From Thamnidium elegans (lineage: Eukaryota; Mucoromycota; Mucoromycetes; Mucorales; Mucoraceae): a stretch of 64,000 bases of DNA. The notes under the pieces were generated by a model. It had not been told where the DNA came from, ran no database searches, and worked only from the letters and a program-made list of their open reading frames with translations. Location of the stretch: positions 244,061 through 308,060 of the forward strand of contig JAIXMG010000039.1 in the NCBI GenBank assembly GCA_025201345.1. Direction: 5' to 3'. Positions 46,458 through 57,848 of the stretch are shown piece by piece (the first letter of the stretch is position 1; every line of letters begins with the position of its first letter). The translations under genes were made by a program, and so were the position numbers.

Positions 46458-47534
46458 ATGACACATAAAATTACTTGTAATAAATTTAACGCAAAAAGCT
46501 TACTTTATTCAATTATCGATCATCACACAATACAATTAGTATCTATTCTTGGTGTTGGAGCATACGGTGTAGTTTATTTAGGTCACAACTTAATCAATGG
46601 AAAGTATTTTGCTGTAAAGCTATTATTAGGTATTAGTTACAAGGAAGTTGATATACATGCTTATCTCTCTGGTCATCCCAACATTTTAAAATTTGAAAAG
46701 GTAGTCTATCAAGACAATAAAACATTTATGGTGATTGAATATACTCCAGAAGGAGACTTGTTTTCTGCCATTACTTTGCCTCGTGGCAATCAGATAGTAG
46801 GCAATAACGAGACAATACGCCACATATTTTTACAAATCATTGATGCCGTTTATTATTGTCATCAAAACAATATCTCTCATCGTGACTTGAAGCCTGAAAA
46901 CATTATGTTGACTTCTAATTTACAAGTCAAATTAGCTGATTTTGGATTAGCTACAGTAGACCAAGTTTCTAATGAGTTTGGATGTGGATCTACATTTTAT
47001 TTCTCTCCGGGTAAGGGAAAAAACTTTAAAAAATTTTCCTCCATGTTAAAACTTTTTATATTTAATTTAGAATGTCAAGGAGGTGGTGGTATATCAATGC
47101 AGCACCAAAAAATTAAGGGTTACAATACACAGAAAAACGATATATGGAGCTTGGGTGTTATCCTAATTAACTTGACAGCAGGTAGAAATCCATGGAAACA
47201 AGCAACCACTCGTAATGCTTCATTTGCTAGCTTTGTACGTAACCCTAAACATTTCTTTCGTACTATCTTACCTTGTATCTCGGAAGAGTTGGAACGCATC
47301 TTGTTACGTATATTTTGCCTTAACCCTGCTAAACGTATCTCTCTTCCAGATTTACGCCATTATATCCTAAAATGCCAATCGTTTGTTGTACAAGCAAAAC
47401 ACCATGCATCTCAACATCAAGATATACTAAAACACAATATAATTTTAAAAAATATCGCACAACCTATGATATATTCCGATTCTATAGAGCAAACAATGTT
47501 GTATTATGTTGGTGGTTTTACTGATGAGGACTAA
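46458..47534 (+). CDS. Serine/threonine kinase, RAN1/PAT1 (VHS1/SKS1) group
   Basis: Two exons (46458-47010, 47071-47534) encode 338 residues. The 60-nt intron is open in frame, but its removal restores the family motif FYFSPECQGG. Kinase motifs: ILGVGAYGVVYLG, YFAVKLL, YTPEGDLF, ISHRDLKPENIML, LADFGLATVD and NDIWSLGVILINLTAGRNPW. The tail NPAKRISLPDLRHYI is the usual end of RAN1-like kinases. These act in nutrient- and meiosis-linked signalling in yeasts. An insert (GGGGISMQHQKIKGYNT) sits right after the APE-equivalent position. Confidence 0.9.
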   Translation: MTHKITCNKFNAKSLLYSIIDHHTIQLVSILGVGAYGVVYLGHNLINGKYFAVKLLLGISYKEVDIHAYLSGHPNILKFEKVVYQDNKTFMVIEYTPEGDLFSAITLPRGNQIVGNNETIRHIFLQIIDAVYYCHQNNISHRDLKPENIMLTSNLQVKLADFGLATVDQVSNEFGCGSTFYFSPGKGKNFKKFSSMLKLFIFNLECQGGGGISMQHQKIKGYNTQKNDIWSLGVILINLTAGRNPWKQATTRNASFASFVRNPKHFFRTILPCISEELERILLRIFCLNPAKRISLPDLRHYILKCQSFVVQAKHHASQHQDILKHNIILKNIAQPMIYSDSIEQTMLYYVGGFTDED

Positions 47535-50375
47535 GCAACTACAACAAAAAAGGTCATAATGAAAAAAAAATCGTCTTTACCCCCCCTTTCTTTATTCTCT
47601 CTCTCTCTCTTTCAAGTTAGAAGAGACCCTATTATAGAAATGCAGCAATTTTTTTTTTTTGTATATTTTATTTACTTAAAGAAAAAAGTAATAGTGAGGT
47701 TATCATTTGGAAAATCTGTTATTTTTTCTCAACATAAGAAAAAATAATAATCTATAGAACAGTATCATTTGAATAACTATAATAATTTTTTTTTTTTTTT
47801 TTGCAGTCATATCGATCCGCTTAAAATAACATGGTATTAATTATAGAATGTAAACAAGTTCTTTTTTTTTATGTTTGCATATGTAATATCAAAATAAACA
47901 AAAAAGGTTGTACTAGTTTTGAAAAAAAAATGCAGTGGTACAATAGTAAGTAACCAAATTTTTTTCTCTTCTTTTTTTTTTTCGGCTTAAAAGTATATCA
48001 TAAACCAGTAGCACACTTGAAAAAAAAAAAATGTTTATAAACCCAGTTGAAAGGTTGATTAAAAAAAAAAGTTGTTTAATTTGACATGTAATTGTAAACA
48101 AAAGGTGCATATTGCTTTATGTGAAGCATATTACTTTATTTATTTATTTTTGTTATCAATTGTAACATACGTCTAGCCTGTATTTTACAATAGTCAATAG
48201 TTTGATTGCGCTATATTAAGCTTTCCGTCGTTTAAAACGCAAGTAAAGCTTATTTTAGTATTTATGTATATGTTACAAGGAAATATAAAACGTTACTCGA
48301 GTCTCGGGACCACTACGGCGATTTCAAAATAGCTGTGGAACCAAAAGAACGTCAACCTAATATCAGATGTGCGTCTATCCTCTTGTTCCCATCCATAACT
48401 TTCTGTTTCAATAAAATCATTTGACTAGCTTTAGACGACGATTTATGATTTATGAGATGTAATTGACAATTGAAATGTCTATCCTCATTGTTAATAAGGG
48501 TTCTCTGAAACCCATATATATTGTAGATCTTTATTCTGTAGCACCTTTTTAAAAAAAAAAAATGGGAGCAAAAAACAAAATTGAAGCTTATACAATCACG
48601 TTACATCCGGCTTATATAGAAGTAGCACCATAAAGTATAACTGAAATACGATGTACGAATCAATTGTCTCGAAAGAGACCTATCAAAGGCAATTAAATCC
48701 TTTTTATTATCACATCTTTATTTAAAACGAAATTAGAAGTGTTCGTACATCATGTTATATTTTGGCTTATACAGTTCTTGACCCTGTTGTGGCACCCATA
48801 AAGCTTATAAGAGAAACGCAGCTTTCTATCAATTATCTCAAAAGAAGGTCGAAAAAAATGTAACCCTCACGACTTCCATTCGACTCTTGTTTTATATGAC
48901 GCCCCTCAATTTATAAAACTAGCCTTTTTCATTTCTGTTTTTTATCGCGGTTAAAATCGAGCAAGTTAATTCGAACCTCGACATATTCTATGGTTGTCGT
49001 TTTTTTCTTTGAAAAACGCGTTATATACTGTTGCACTTTATTAACATTAAAGTTATTCCGTTTGTGGTTCTGCTGGAAGTAATAGAAACAGATAATAAGG
49101 AAAAGGACAGAGAAAGAGAAAGAAGGTGACATATTTTTTTTAAGCGTGAAGAGCAGCGGCTGCTATGTAAATATTGGAATTGTGTGTTAGCAGAACAAAT
49201 AATGATATAAAAAAAATTGACTACACATTGAGGTATTATATTTTATGGACTGATTGAAATAAAAAGAATAAAAAAAAAAGAAGACTGTTCATGATCGGGA
49301 CGCACAAAGTGTAGCAGTGCGTAATGTTATAAATTCCGAGTCAACGAAAAGAGTAAATCTTTTTACTCTTAATAGATTTAAAGAAAATACGCCAAGAAGA
49401 GCATTTAGGGGAAAAGAAGAGATTAAATATTTTGATACTTTGAAGCAATGTTTTTCAGCGGCAGTAGAGCTTTTGGAAAGCGAGGGTATTGATTGTAAAA
49501 AATGTGATATATATCTTAATAAAAGCGTAGGAACTCGTTTAAACTGCAAGACGGGAAACCATATGGTCTAGTTAATAAGAAAGGAGGCCCTCCTTGGAGA
49601 TTGCGGGTTGACTACAATCCTACAGTCAAAAAAAAAATTCCATGTAAATGTAGAAGTAGACAAAGATGACTTTAGGAAAAAAAAGGCTTATTGTAAAAAG
49701 GAAACTGACACATGCAAAAATCTTACTGGACATCTTGTTACCATATTTCGAAAAAAAAAAATGCCTCTAAAATATATGCTTTTATACTAGATAAAACCAA
49801 GGGTAAAGACCATGCTTTTTCCCACCTCTTAAAGGTGTTAAAAAGAGGTTATAGCAGTATCATGTATATATAAGTCTTTAAAATACTTGAAAGTGTTTGT
49901 AATATATCAACAACATTGTTGTAATTATCGTTAGGTACATTTTATTTCTTAATGTCTACATTTCGGTATATCATATTGAATGAAAATGAAGCTATACTAC
50001 TCTTGTCATCAATAATATGGTTATCTTCTATACTTATGTTATTTTAGCTTATATTATCCGTTATTCTTGGTGTATAAACGTAAGTAGGTACGATAAAACG
50101 GTGCACCGATACTACAATGCGGTATTCTCTAGCTTACCTGCTGTATCATTACAAAGAGTGTCTGCTTCTTTATCATCAAGGTAGACACCAGACCGGAAGA
50201 GCAGCATGTATTACAGTTTCTCCGTATCTCTTTTTATATGATTATACCTATTTTTATAAGAAGATCGTATATGTATTTCTCTTGTTTGTAACTCAAAAGG
50301 TAGAGCAGATAGTTTTTATTTATTTACGGTAGTGCTACGCTTTGAAATATATCGGAAATTAAGAACCTCAAAGTG
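47535..50375. other. Long gene-poor stretch
   Basis: About 2.8 kb of AT-rich DNA without a supportable gene. Open frames are short. One at about 49281-49571 reads TVHDRDAQSVAVRN near its start, which resembles a TnpB RuvC-III motif but lacks the zinc ribbon before it (see findings). Confidence 0.4.
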
Positions 50376-50557
50376 TACAAACCTTCCATATATGTCGAGT
50401 AAAAGTTGTTTTTTAAGATCTTAGTTTTGGCCGAAACTTGGAACATATATTAAATCCAATACAAATAAGTATCTGCCAAAGTTCTAGGACGTGAAAATCA
50501 AAAATGACGCTCTGACGAGATCTTTTGTTTTTATTCGACATATATGGAAGGCTTGTA
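50376..50557. mobile_element. MITE-like element, 182 bp
   Basis: Ends 50376-50402 and 50531-50557 are inverted repeats of 27 bp with two mismatches (left start TACAAACCTTCCATATATGT), each with TA outermost. The size and lack of coding capacity fit a miniature inverted-repeat transposon using TA targets. Confidence 0.7.
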
Positions 50558-50715
50558 CCTGCCATATATGTTGAGTAAAGAAAACTCCCCTCTTATTTTA
50601 AGCACATAAATGGACTATGATATTTACAACCTTCGGCTGACTCCTGTGGAAAATGGTCCTTTATTTAAACATTACATTTTTTAAAAAAAAATTTACTCGA
50701 TATAGATAGAAGGCA
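50556..50715. mobile_element. Second, degenerate MITE-like unit
   Basis: Begins TACCTGCCATATATGTTGAG at 50556, overlapping the TA of the first unit, and ends with a degenerate inverted copy (TTTACTCGATATAGATAGAA) near 50691-50715. It shares the terminal motif of the preceding unit, so two related copies stand side by side. Confidence 0.45.
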
Positions 50716-51839
50716 TTACTAAATCGCTTATATCATGCCCTGCGCATTACCTTTTTTTTTTCAAATGGTGTATTTAATTCTAAATTGCTAGAACATTTTA
50801 TGTTTTCCTTAGAGGGTTTAATTAATAGGAATAGTTTTTTTTTTTTAAAAAAAAAAAATATGATTGTCACTTTTAAATACTTTCCTTGAACTATAACACT
50901 TTTCTTATAAACCTCTGTAAGTTCTTTTATTTTGTACCTATGTAATGCATTTGCTCATTATCCTTGATTCCCTTGAAACATAAGTGTATTGCTACTTCAT
51001 TCCATTTTATTTATAATAAAAAGGATATGGTACTAGGCTGATATATGCTATATTTTTTTTAACTGATTATAAACACTCTTATATTTACATATTCTATCAA
51101 TTAACTATCCTGATCGTTTCAGCAACCTGTTATATGACAAAATACTATTCTCATTGTTAAATGCATGAATCTAACGGGTTGTTCATCCATATAAATACTG
51201 ATCAATCTCTTTTTTAAAATATATAAATACGTGACAAAATAAAATCAATTGACTTACTACTTTTTTTTTTATTACTCTGAATCATTTTACTGTACTACTA
51301 CTTTTATCTCCTAATGATTTTAATTCGACTGAAACATTTATTATTACACAACTTTTTATCATCTTATTAATATCCTTCAAACATTTCACGGATACTTCAA
51401 ATCATATTTCAAGGTCTCTTTGATAAACACCAAAGGACAAACTAGCCGGGCTTAAATAAATTTTACTTACTTATAATCCTTTCATATAACTTCTTATAAA
51501 AAGATTCCTTGGATATAACCTATTATCATTATCCATTGTAAACTCTCTTCTCTTCTTTTATTTTCTTTTTCTTTATAAACGTTAGCTTATAGACTTCTAT
51601 CATAGTTGGACAATTTAAAAGCTGGTCCTCACTTAACTTTTATTGTACTTTTACAAAACATTCCTATCGTTTAATCATTTCAACTCTCTTTCTATTTTTT
51701 TCATAGCTACACCTATTCAATTCATAACAACAAAAATAAAATATTACACACCTTCCTACTCATTGAAACAAAACCCCTTAAACATCATGTCAGAAGCTCC
51801 CTTTCAAAACCCAGCTTCAACACAAAAAAATCCAAAAAA
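50716..51839. repeat. Old repeat copies in inverted orientation
   Basis: No gene. Segment 51331-51445 matches the reverse complement of 18647-18761, and 51602-51632 matches the reverse complement of 18404-18435, in the same order, so this is a copy of the repeat family seen at 18.4 kb. Confidence 0.6.
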
Positions 51840-51913
51840 TGATTCCTTCCGGGTTCGAACCGGAGACCATGTCCGTGTAAAGGACATGTCATAACCAACT
51901 AGACCAAGGAACC
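51840..51913 (-). tRNA. tRNA-Val (TAC)
   Basis: Minus-strand 74-nt cloverleaf. The acceptor GGTTCCT pairs with AGGAATC (one G-U). The anticodon arm TGTCC-TTTACAC-GGACA gives anticodon TAC. The T arm TCCGG-TTCGAAC-CCGGA is perfect, and the D arm carries TAGTTGGTTA. No intron. Its 5' end is at 51913, and the gypsy LTR begins 11 bp upstream at 51925. Confidence 0.93.
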
Positions 51914-51924
51914 TTTGTATATAC

Positions 51925-52434
51925 TGTCAATCTGAAAAAGGCAGATGGGTTGGATGCCCCGGAAGTTAATAGTCCGGACCGCAACAGTCCGGTTTGTCCG
52001 GATCAAGATGAAGACCTCATGGATATCCCGGTTGAAATCGAGCTTAGGCTTAAGAAGACTAAGGTCCAAAAAAGGAAGTTTGTACCATCTATCAAGAATA
52101 ATCTAAAAAGGAAAAAGGCTAAACAGTAACGAATAAATGTCACCTCTTCAAGTATTCAATGTTATTCCTAATTCCTCTTTCCCGAATATTTAACAGATGC
52201 ACACATTACAAATACTCATTATGATAATCATGCTACTTATGATTATCATATTACTTTACTATTTATATATTCTTTATTACTAATACCATTATCCCACTTA
52301 ACTATAAATACCCCTCTTGAATGATTAATAAAACATTATCTTCTATTTGACATAACTACTTACTTAATTGATTAACCACTGAGAGTTGAATCAATTACAC
52401 TTAAATTACTATAAATACTATTACAAAACTTACA
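51925..52434 (+). repeat. 5' LTR
   Basis: 510 bp from TGTCAATCTG to AAAACTTACA, with TG...CA ends. It carries an untranslated copy of the pol C-terminal tail (up to the TAA near 52127) because the pol frame runs into the LTR at the other end. Confidence 0.95.
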
Positions 52435-52436
52435 TT

Positions 52437-52448
52437 TGGTAGCACCAG
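52437..52448 (+). other. Primer-binding site
   Basis: TGGTAGCACCAG begins 2 bp after the 5' LTR. TGGTAGC is the start of primer sites paired to the 3' end of initiator tRNA-Met in many fungal elements; the second half differs from the yeast form, so the exact tRNA is tentative. Confidence 0.65.
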
Positions 52449-52457
52449 TTTCTCAAG

Positions 52458-53366
52458 ATGACAGGAAAAGAAGATTACAATAATGAAATGGCTGAACTTA
52501 TAAAGAGGTTCACTACGGCTTTGGGTGATAACAAACAAATTAGGGTGAAAGAACCTAATACTTATGATGGTACAAGAGACGCACTTCTAATTGATGGTTG
52601 GATTAGATCGGTTGAAAGATATGTAAACTTTCAAGGCTGGAATGCTGAAAGAAGTTATTTATTTGGTACTACTTTATTGCGTGATAGGGCTGATGCATGG
52701 TTTAGAACCATTGAATTAACTGATGAAGCCCCTACTACTTGGTTGGAATTAAAAAGGTTAATTACGGAATTTTTTAGACCTGATAATTCTGTCAGAATTG
52801 CTCGTGATCGTTTAGCTATATTAAAACAAACAAGTGACTTGGTGACTTATATTAACAATTTTATGGATATTAAATTAGCTATTCCTGGTATGACTGACGA
52901 TGAAGGTTGTGACAAGTTTGTTAGAGGTTTGGTCAACAAACAAATGCGTTCTCACATTCGTCAATATGAAGCAAATACTTTGAAAGAAGCTATTCATGCA
53001 GCTTTAGCTTTTGATAGTGCTCAACATGAAGAAGATTCATCTACTAGTTCTACTTTTAGGGCACGCCCTAAACAACAAGTGGTTGATGATCCCATGGAAT
53101 TGGATGCTATTGATAATAGAAATTATCAAAGGTCAAGTTCAAGACCTAACAACAACTACTCTCGCAGTCAAAATTACTCTTCTGGTTATTCTCGTGAAAA
53201 AAACTATCGTACTAACAATTATTCTCGTAATAATTCTGGTGGGTCTGCTGCTTCTTGCTATTACTGTCACAAAACTGGTCATTTGAAACGAAATTGTCGT
53301 ACTAGGTTGTCTGACATCAAGAGATTGGATGATCAACATTACAAGAAGGATTTTCACTCCACGTAG
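52458..53366 (+). CDS. gag: Gag protein of the gypsy element
   Basis: 302-residue capsid-nucleocapsid protein. The retrotransposon gag core spans about 60-185 (WIRSVERYVNFQGW, then ITEFFRPDNSVRIARDRL). A Ser/Asn/Tyr-rich linker precedes one CCHC zinc knuckle, CYYCHKTGHLKRNC (about 267-280), that binds the genomic RNA. Start is the first ATG after the primer-binding site. The frame ends at TAG 53364-53366, overlapping the pol frame by about 34 nt. Confidence 0.92.
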   Translation: MTGKEDYNNEMAELIKRFTTALGDNKQIRVKEPNTYDGTRDALLIDGWIRSVERYVNFQGWNAERSYLFGTTLLRDRADAWFRTIELTDEAPTTWLELKRLITEFFRPDNSVRIARDRLAILKQTSDLVTYINNFMDIKLAIPGMTDDEGCDKFVRGLVNKQMRSHIRQYEANTLKEAIHAALAFDSAQHEEDSSTSSTFRARPKQQVVDDPMELDAIDNRNYQRSSSRPNNNYSRSQNYSSGYSREKNYRTNNYSRNNSGGSAASCYYCHKTGHLKRNCRTRLSDIKRLDDQHYKKDFHST

Positions 53367-56300
53367 TTGAAGAACAGGAAGTTCAACTACTTGAATCAGA
53401 TAACGATGATAATTTTCCTGATAACAATAAAAATTTAATTGATTTTGACCTTTATTCTAATGCTATTTCACTAGATAGCGCTCAATTCCCTATACTTAAC
53501 CCAAAACCTTATACTACTCAAACTATAGTTGAAGATGAATTCCAAACTCAAAATATAGTTGTTGAAACACTGCCTATTTTGTATCCAAAATCACTAAATG
53601 ATGAATTACAATACCTAACTGAACTGAATGCTATTGCCACAACTCTACCTCTTTATCCTGCTTCCTATCGTGCTCAACAACTCCAAGTACTTATTGACTC
53701 AGGTGCTAGCGAAAACTATGTCTCTCCTCACGTAATCCAGTCCGTAAATAAAAAAAGACTTATTCCTGTGAATAATCGACAAGTCGAAACTGCTAGTGGG
53801 AATATCTCACAAATTGAATATAAAGTTGAAATGGATATAACTTTGAATGGTGTTTGCAACAAGATTACCGCTTTTGTCTTCCCTACCAAATTTGATCTCA
53901 TCCTTGGACGTTCTTGGTTAAAGCAAGCTCAACCTTCTCCAGATTGGGAAAATGATACTTGGTATTTAAATAATGGACGTGTCAAACTACAACCGTGTAC
54001 GAATATAAAGAAACATTCACATTCTCTTCCTAAACTTAGTTATCTCATTAGCCATAAACAAGCTGATCGCCTCATAAAAAAAGGTGGTGAAAGCTTTCTA
54101 TTTTTTATTAAATCCAATGATGAAAATGACAAGTACACAAATCCAAAACTCCAAACTGCTGACTACTGGGGCCAATTAGTACAAGAATTCTCTACTGTCT
54201 TTAAAGATGAACTGCCTGGTCTTCCACCTGATCGTGGTATACACCATTTAATTGACACTGGCGATGCTGATCCTGTTTCCCGTCCTCCCTACAAAATGAG
54301 TCCATTGGAATTAGACGAACTAAAAAAACAACTAACTGAATTACTTCGTTTAGGCTTAATTAAACCTAGTTCTTCCCCGTGGGGTGCTGGTGTTCTTTTT
54401 GTTCGTAAGAAGCCTGATCCTGGATCAACAAAACCTGGAAGCCTTCGAATGTGTATTGATTACCGATCTTTGAATAAACTTTCCATCCGAAATAGTTCAA
54501 GTATACCTAGAATTGATGAATGCTTAGACAAAATGAGTGGTGCACGTTATTTTACAAGTTTGGATTTACGAAGTGGTTACCATCAAATCAGAATCCATCC
54601 TGATGATGTTCCAAAAACTGCTTTCAACACTCGGTACGGTCAGTACTCATGGCTGGTATTGCCTTTTGGACTTTGCAATGCTCCACCTGTATTCCAATCG
54701 TTAATGAACAAGATTCTTGGTGAATATATTGATAAAACAACTATTGTATACCTTGACGATATTCTCATTTTTAGTAAAACGCTTGAAGAACACAAGATCC
54801 ACGTTCGACAGATTCTGAATGTACTAAAAAAAGAAAAAACTGATTGCTAACTTAAAGAAGTGCGAATTTAGCAAGAGTGAATTAACTTTTGTGGGTTTCA
54901 AAATAACTGCTCATGGTATCTCTCCAAGTCCTGAAAAGGTGAAAGTTGTTCAACATTGGCCACAAATGAGGAATGTACAAGAAGTTCGCCAATTTATTGG
55001 GTTTGCTCAATTTTATAAAAGGTTTATAAAAAACTTTGCGTCGATAGCTGCGCCTTTAACAGATTTAACAAGGGGGACAGGTATAAAAACGAGACCAATT
55101 GTTTGGACCAGTGACTGCCAAAATAGTTTTGATAGATTAAAGAAATTGTTATCATCAAGTCCTGTACTTCAAGTAGTTCGTATGGATAAGCCTTTTAGAA
55201 TTGAAGTTGATGCTTCTGATCGAGGCTGCGGGGCGGTCCTCCTACAACCTGACGATGATCCTACACTACCATGGCACCCACTTTGCTTTGAATCAAAAAA
55301 ATATGCTGACTCAGAGACTAAATTGCCTGCACAAGAGAGAGAATTGCTTGGGATTCTACATGCACTACGTACCTGGCGGTGTTATGTTGATGGATGTCCT
55401 AAAGGTTATACTGTATTCTCTGACCACCTTCCTTTGGAGTATTTTAGATCAAAAGAAAACCCGCCAAGTAGATTAATAAGGTGGATTAATGAATTAGAAT
55501 TATATGCACCAAATATTTGTTATAAACCTGGCAAAGAAAACATAATACCTGATATCTTATCAAGAATGGACTTTAATGCAGCTAAGCCAAATCCCGATGT
55601 TAAACCAATGGAGCCTGAATATCTGTATGCAACTTGGAATCACTTACCTGCTACATTACGCAGCGATTGGCCTCTCTTATTAATTCCAGAAAATAGAATT
55701 AAGGTAAAATCAGCTGAAATAAAATCGATTTTAAATAGAGAAGAAAAACACTTTCATGTTACTGCTAATCAAGTTTATCGCAAGGTTGCTATAGATGCTA
55801 ACTCTGGTGTAAAAAATGTTCCTTTTTTACCTTTTGCAAAACGAGCTGAAACTGTTAGTCAATATCATGAATCTTTTTGGTCATGCTGGTTACAAGACAA
55901 TGTTAAATATATTACTTTCTCGATTTTGGTGGCCGTCTCTTAGGTTAGATATTCAACAGTGGTTGAACACTTGTCCTCAATGTCAAATTAATAGTCGTCG
56001 CGGAAATGCTCACAGAGATGAAATGCACCCTTTAAAAGTTCCTACAGCCTTTGATAGATGGCATTTAGATTTCCTTGATTTACCTATGACCCTAAAAGGT
56101 AATCGCTGGTTACTAATTGGTGTAGATTATGCTACGAATTGGTGTGTTGCCAGAGCGGTTCCTAGCGCCTCAAAAGAAGTAGTTGCTGATTTTATTTATG
56201 AAGAAATCGTTATGAATTTTGGTGTTATGTCTGAAATTGTAACTGATCGAGGTGCCAACTTCACTAGTGCTTTAGTTCAAGAATATGTTAAACGTATTGG

Positions 56301-57543
56301 TTCAAAATTTAAGCTTACGTCAGCGTACCATCCAAGAACGAATTCAAAAGCAGAACGCTTCAATGGTGTCATAAAACAAATGCTTCGCAAGTATACAAAT
56401 GGTGCTCTTCATCGTTGGGACGATTTTGTCCATGCTGCTCTTTGGGCTTGTCGCGTTCGTATTCATTCTACTACAGGTTTTAGTCCGTTTTACCTTACTT
56501 ATGGTCGTGAACCCAAATTACCAGGTGATACTTTACATCCTTATATTGATGCGGCTACGTTTGAAGACCCTCGTACTATTGCGGATATTACTTCTCGTGA
56601 ATTAACTAAGTTAGGTCAACATCGTGCGGCAGCCGAATTTAGGCTAAAGGCAATGGCCGAAAAAGATAAAATACGTTGGGATGCAACTATCAAGAAGCTT
56701 ACATTTGAACTAGGTGATATGGTTATGCTAACGCATGAAGGTCGTTATGGTCTTGAACCTCAGTTTAAGGGTCCTTTTATTGTTGTTGAAGTTTTCCCTG
56801 ATTATGGTACTTACAAGTTACAAACTTTAGCTGGTGAACCTTTGAAGTCACTTGTTCACGTCGATAGACTTCGTCCTGCTCATGGTGAACGCCCTTCTAA
56901 ACCCTGGTATGACCCTACAGCGGCCCGTCGAGAGTATAATGAAGCTATGAAGAATGTCCCTGTTCCTTTATGTGGTGATTATGTCGATCCTGTACTACCT
57001 TCACTATCCGAAAAAATTGATGATACTGTGCACTCTGACCTTGTTGATGTCACACTAAATGATAATCCTAGTATTGAAGAAGACCTTGTTATGCAACCTG
57101 TTGACACCGTTAATGATAACCAAGTAATAGACCATCCATTTAAAGAACCTCTTGATAAGTCTATTAGTAATAACCCTATTATCGTATCCCCTTTACTTCC
57201 CGAGTTATCCTTATCCGAGGACGTTGAAATGTCTACTTCCGTGTCCCCGCCCGGTGATCAAGATTTTTTTTTCCGCCCAACTAGTCCCGTCGCTACTGTG
57301 AGTGTTCAGGGTCGAACACAAGGCTTGAAAGGGGGTAATGTCAATCTGAAAAAGGCAGATGGGTTGGATGCCCCGGAAGTTAATAGTCCGGACCGCAACA
57401 GTCCGGTTTGTCCGGATCAAGATGAAGACCTCATGGATATCCCGGTTGAAATCGAGCTTAGGCTTAAGAAGACTAAGGTCCAAAAAAGGAAGTTTGTACC
57501 ATCTATCAAGAATAATCTGAAAAGGAAAAAGGCTAAACAGTAA
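53333..57543 (+). pseudogene. pol: Pol polyprotein of the gypsy element, two frameshifts
   Basis: Protease, reverse transcriptase, RNase H and integrase in gypsy order. The frame opens at 53333 in the -1 phase relative to gag. Protease active site: VLIDSGASENYVS. RT: IDYRSLNKL, TSLDLRSGYHQIRI, and the catalytic YLDDILIFSK. An extra A in the run 54834-54839 breaks the frame; it resumes with LIANLKKCEFSKSEL. RNase H: EVDASDRGCGAVLLQ. An extra T at 55874-55878 breaks it again inside the integrase zinc site (H...H...CPQC). Integrase core: LDFLDLPM, VTDRGANFTS, YHPRTNSKAERFNG (DDE). A GPY/F-like end (FKGPFIVVEV) precedes a long tail that runs into the 3' LTR and stops at 57543. No chromodomain is seen. 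Confidence 0.92.
57326..57336 (+). other. Polypurine tract
   Basis: Short purine run GAAAGGGGG ending a few bases before the 3' LTR, the expected plus-strand primer site. It also lies inside the pol reading frame. Confidence 0.55.
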
Positions 57544-57848
57544 CGAATAAATGTCACCTCTTCAAGTATTCAATGTTATTCCTAATTCCTCTTTCCCGAA
57601 TATTTAACAGATGCACACATTACAAATACTCATTATGATAATCATGCTACTTATGATTATCATATTACTTTACTATTTATATATTCTTTATTACTAATAC
57701 CATTATCCCACTTAACTATAAATACCCCTCTTGAATGATTAATAAAACATTATCTTCTATTTGACATAACTACTTACTTAATTGATTAACCACTGAGAGT
57801 TGAATCAATTACACTTAAATTACTATAAATACTATTACAAAACTTACA
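57339..57848 (+). repeat. 3' LTR
   Basis: 510 bp, one base different from the 5' LTR. Its first 205 bp encode the last 68 residues of pol (basic tail ending RKKAKQ). Confidence 0.95.

Larger units (their letters stand above)
51925..57848 (+). mobile_element. Full-length Ty3/gypsy LTR retrotransposon
   Basis: 5.92 kb between two 510-bp LTRs that differ by a single base as read by eye (A/G in AATCT(A/G)AAAAGG), so insertion is recent. Internal order is gag, protease, reverse transcriptase, RNase H, integrase, which defines the Ty3/gypsy type. A primer-binding site follows the 5' LTR and a purine tract precedes the 3' LTR. The 4-5 bp flanks (TATAC before, TTATT after) do not match as a target duplication. 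Two internal homopolymer frame breaks disturb pol. Confidence 0.95.

Noticed and set aside
57211..57483. 90-residue minus-strand frame identical to one at 23080
   Set aside because: Antisense to the pol tail within the LTR; identity comes from the LTR copies, not from a gene.
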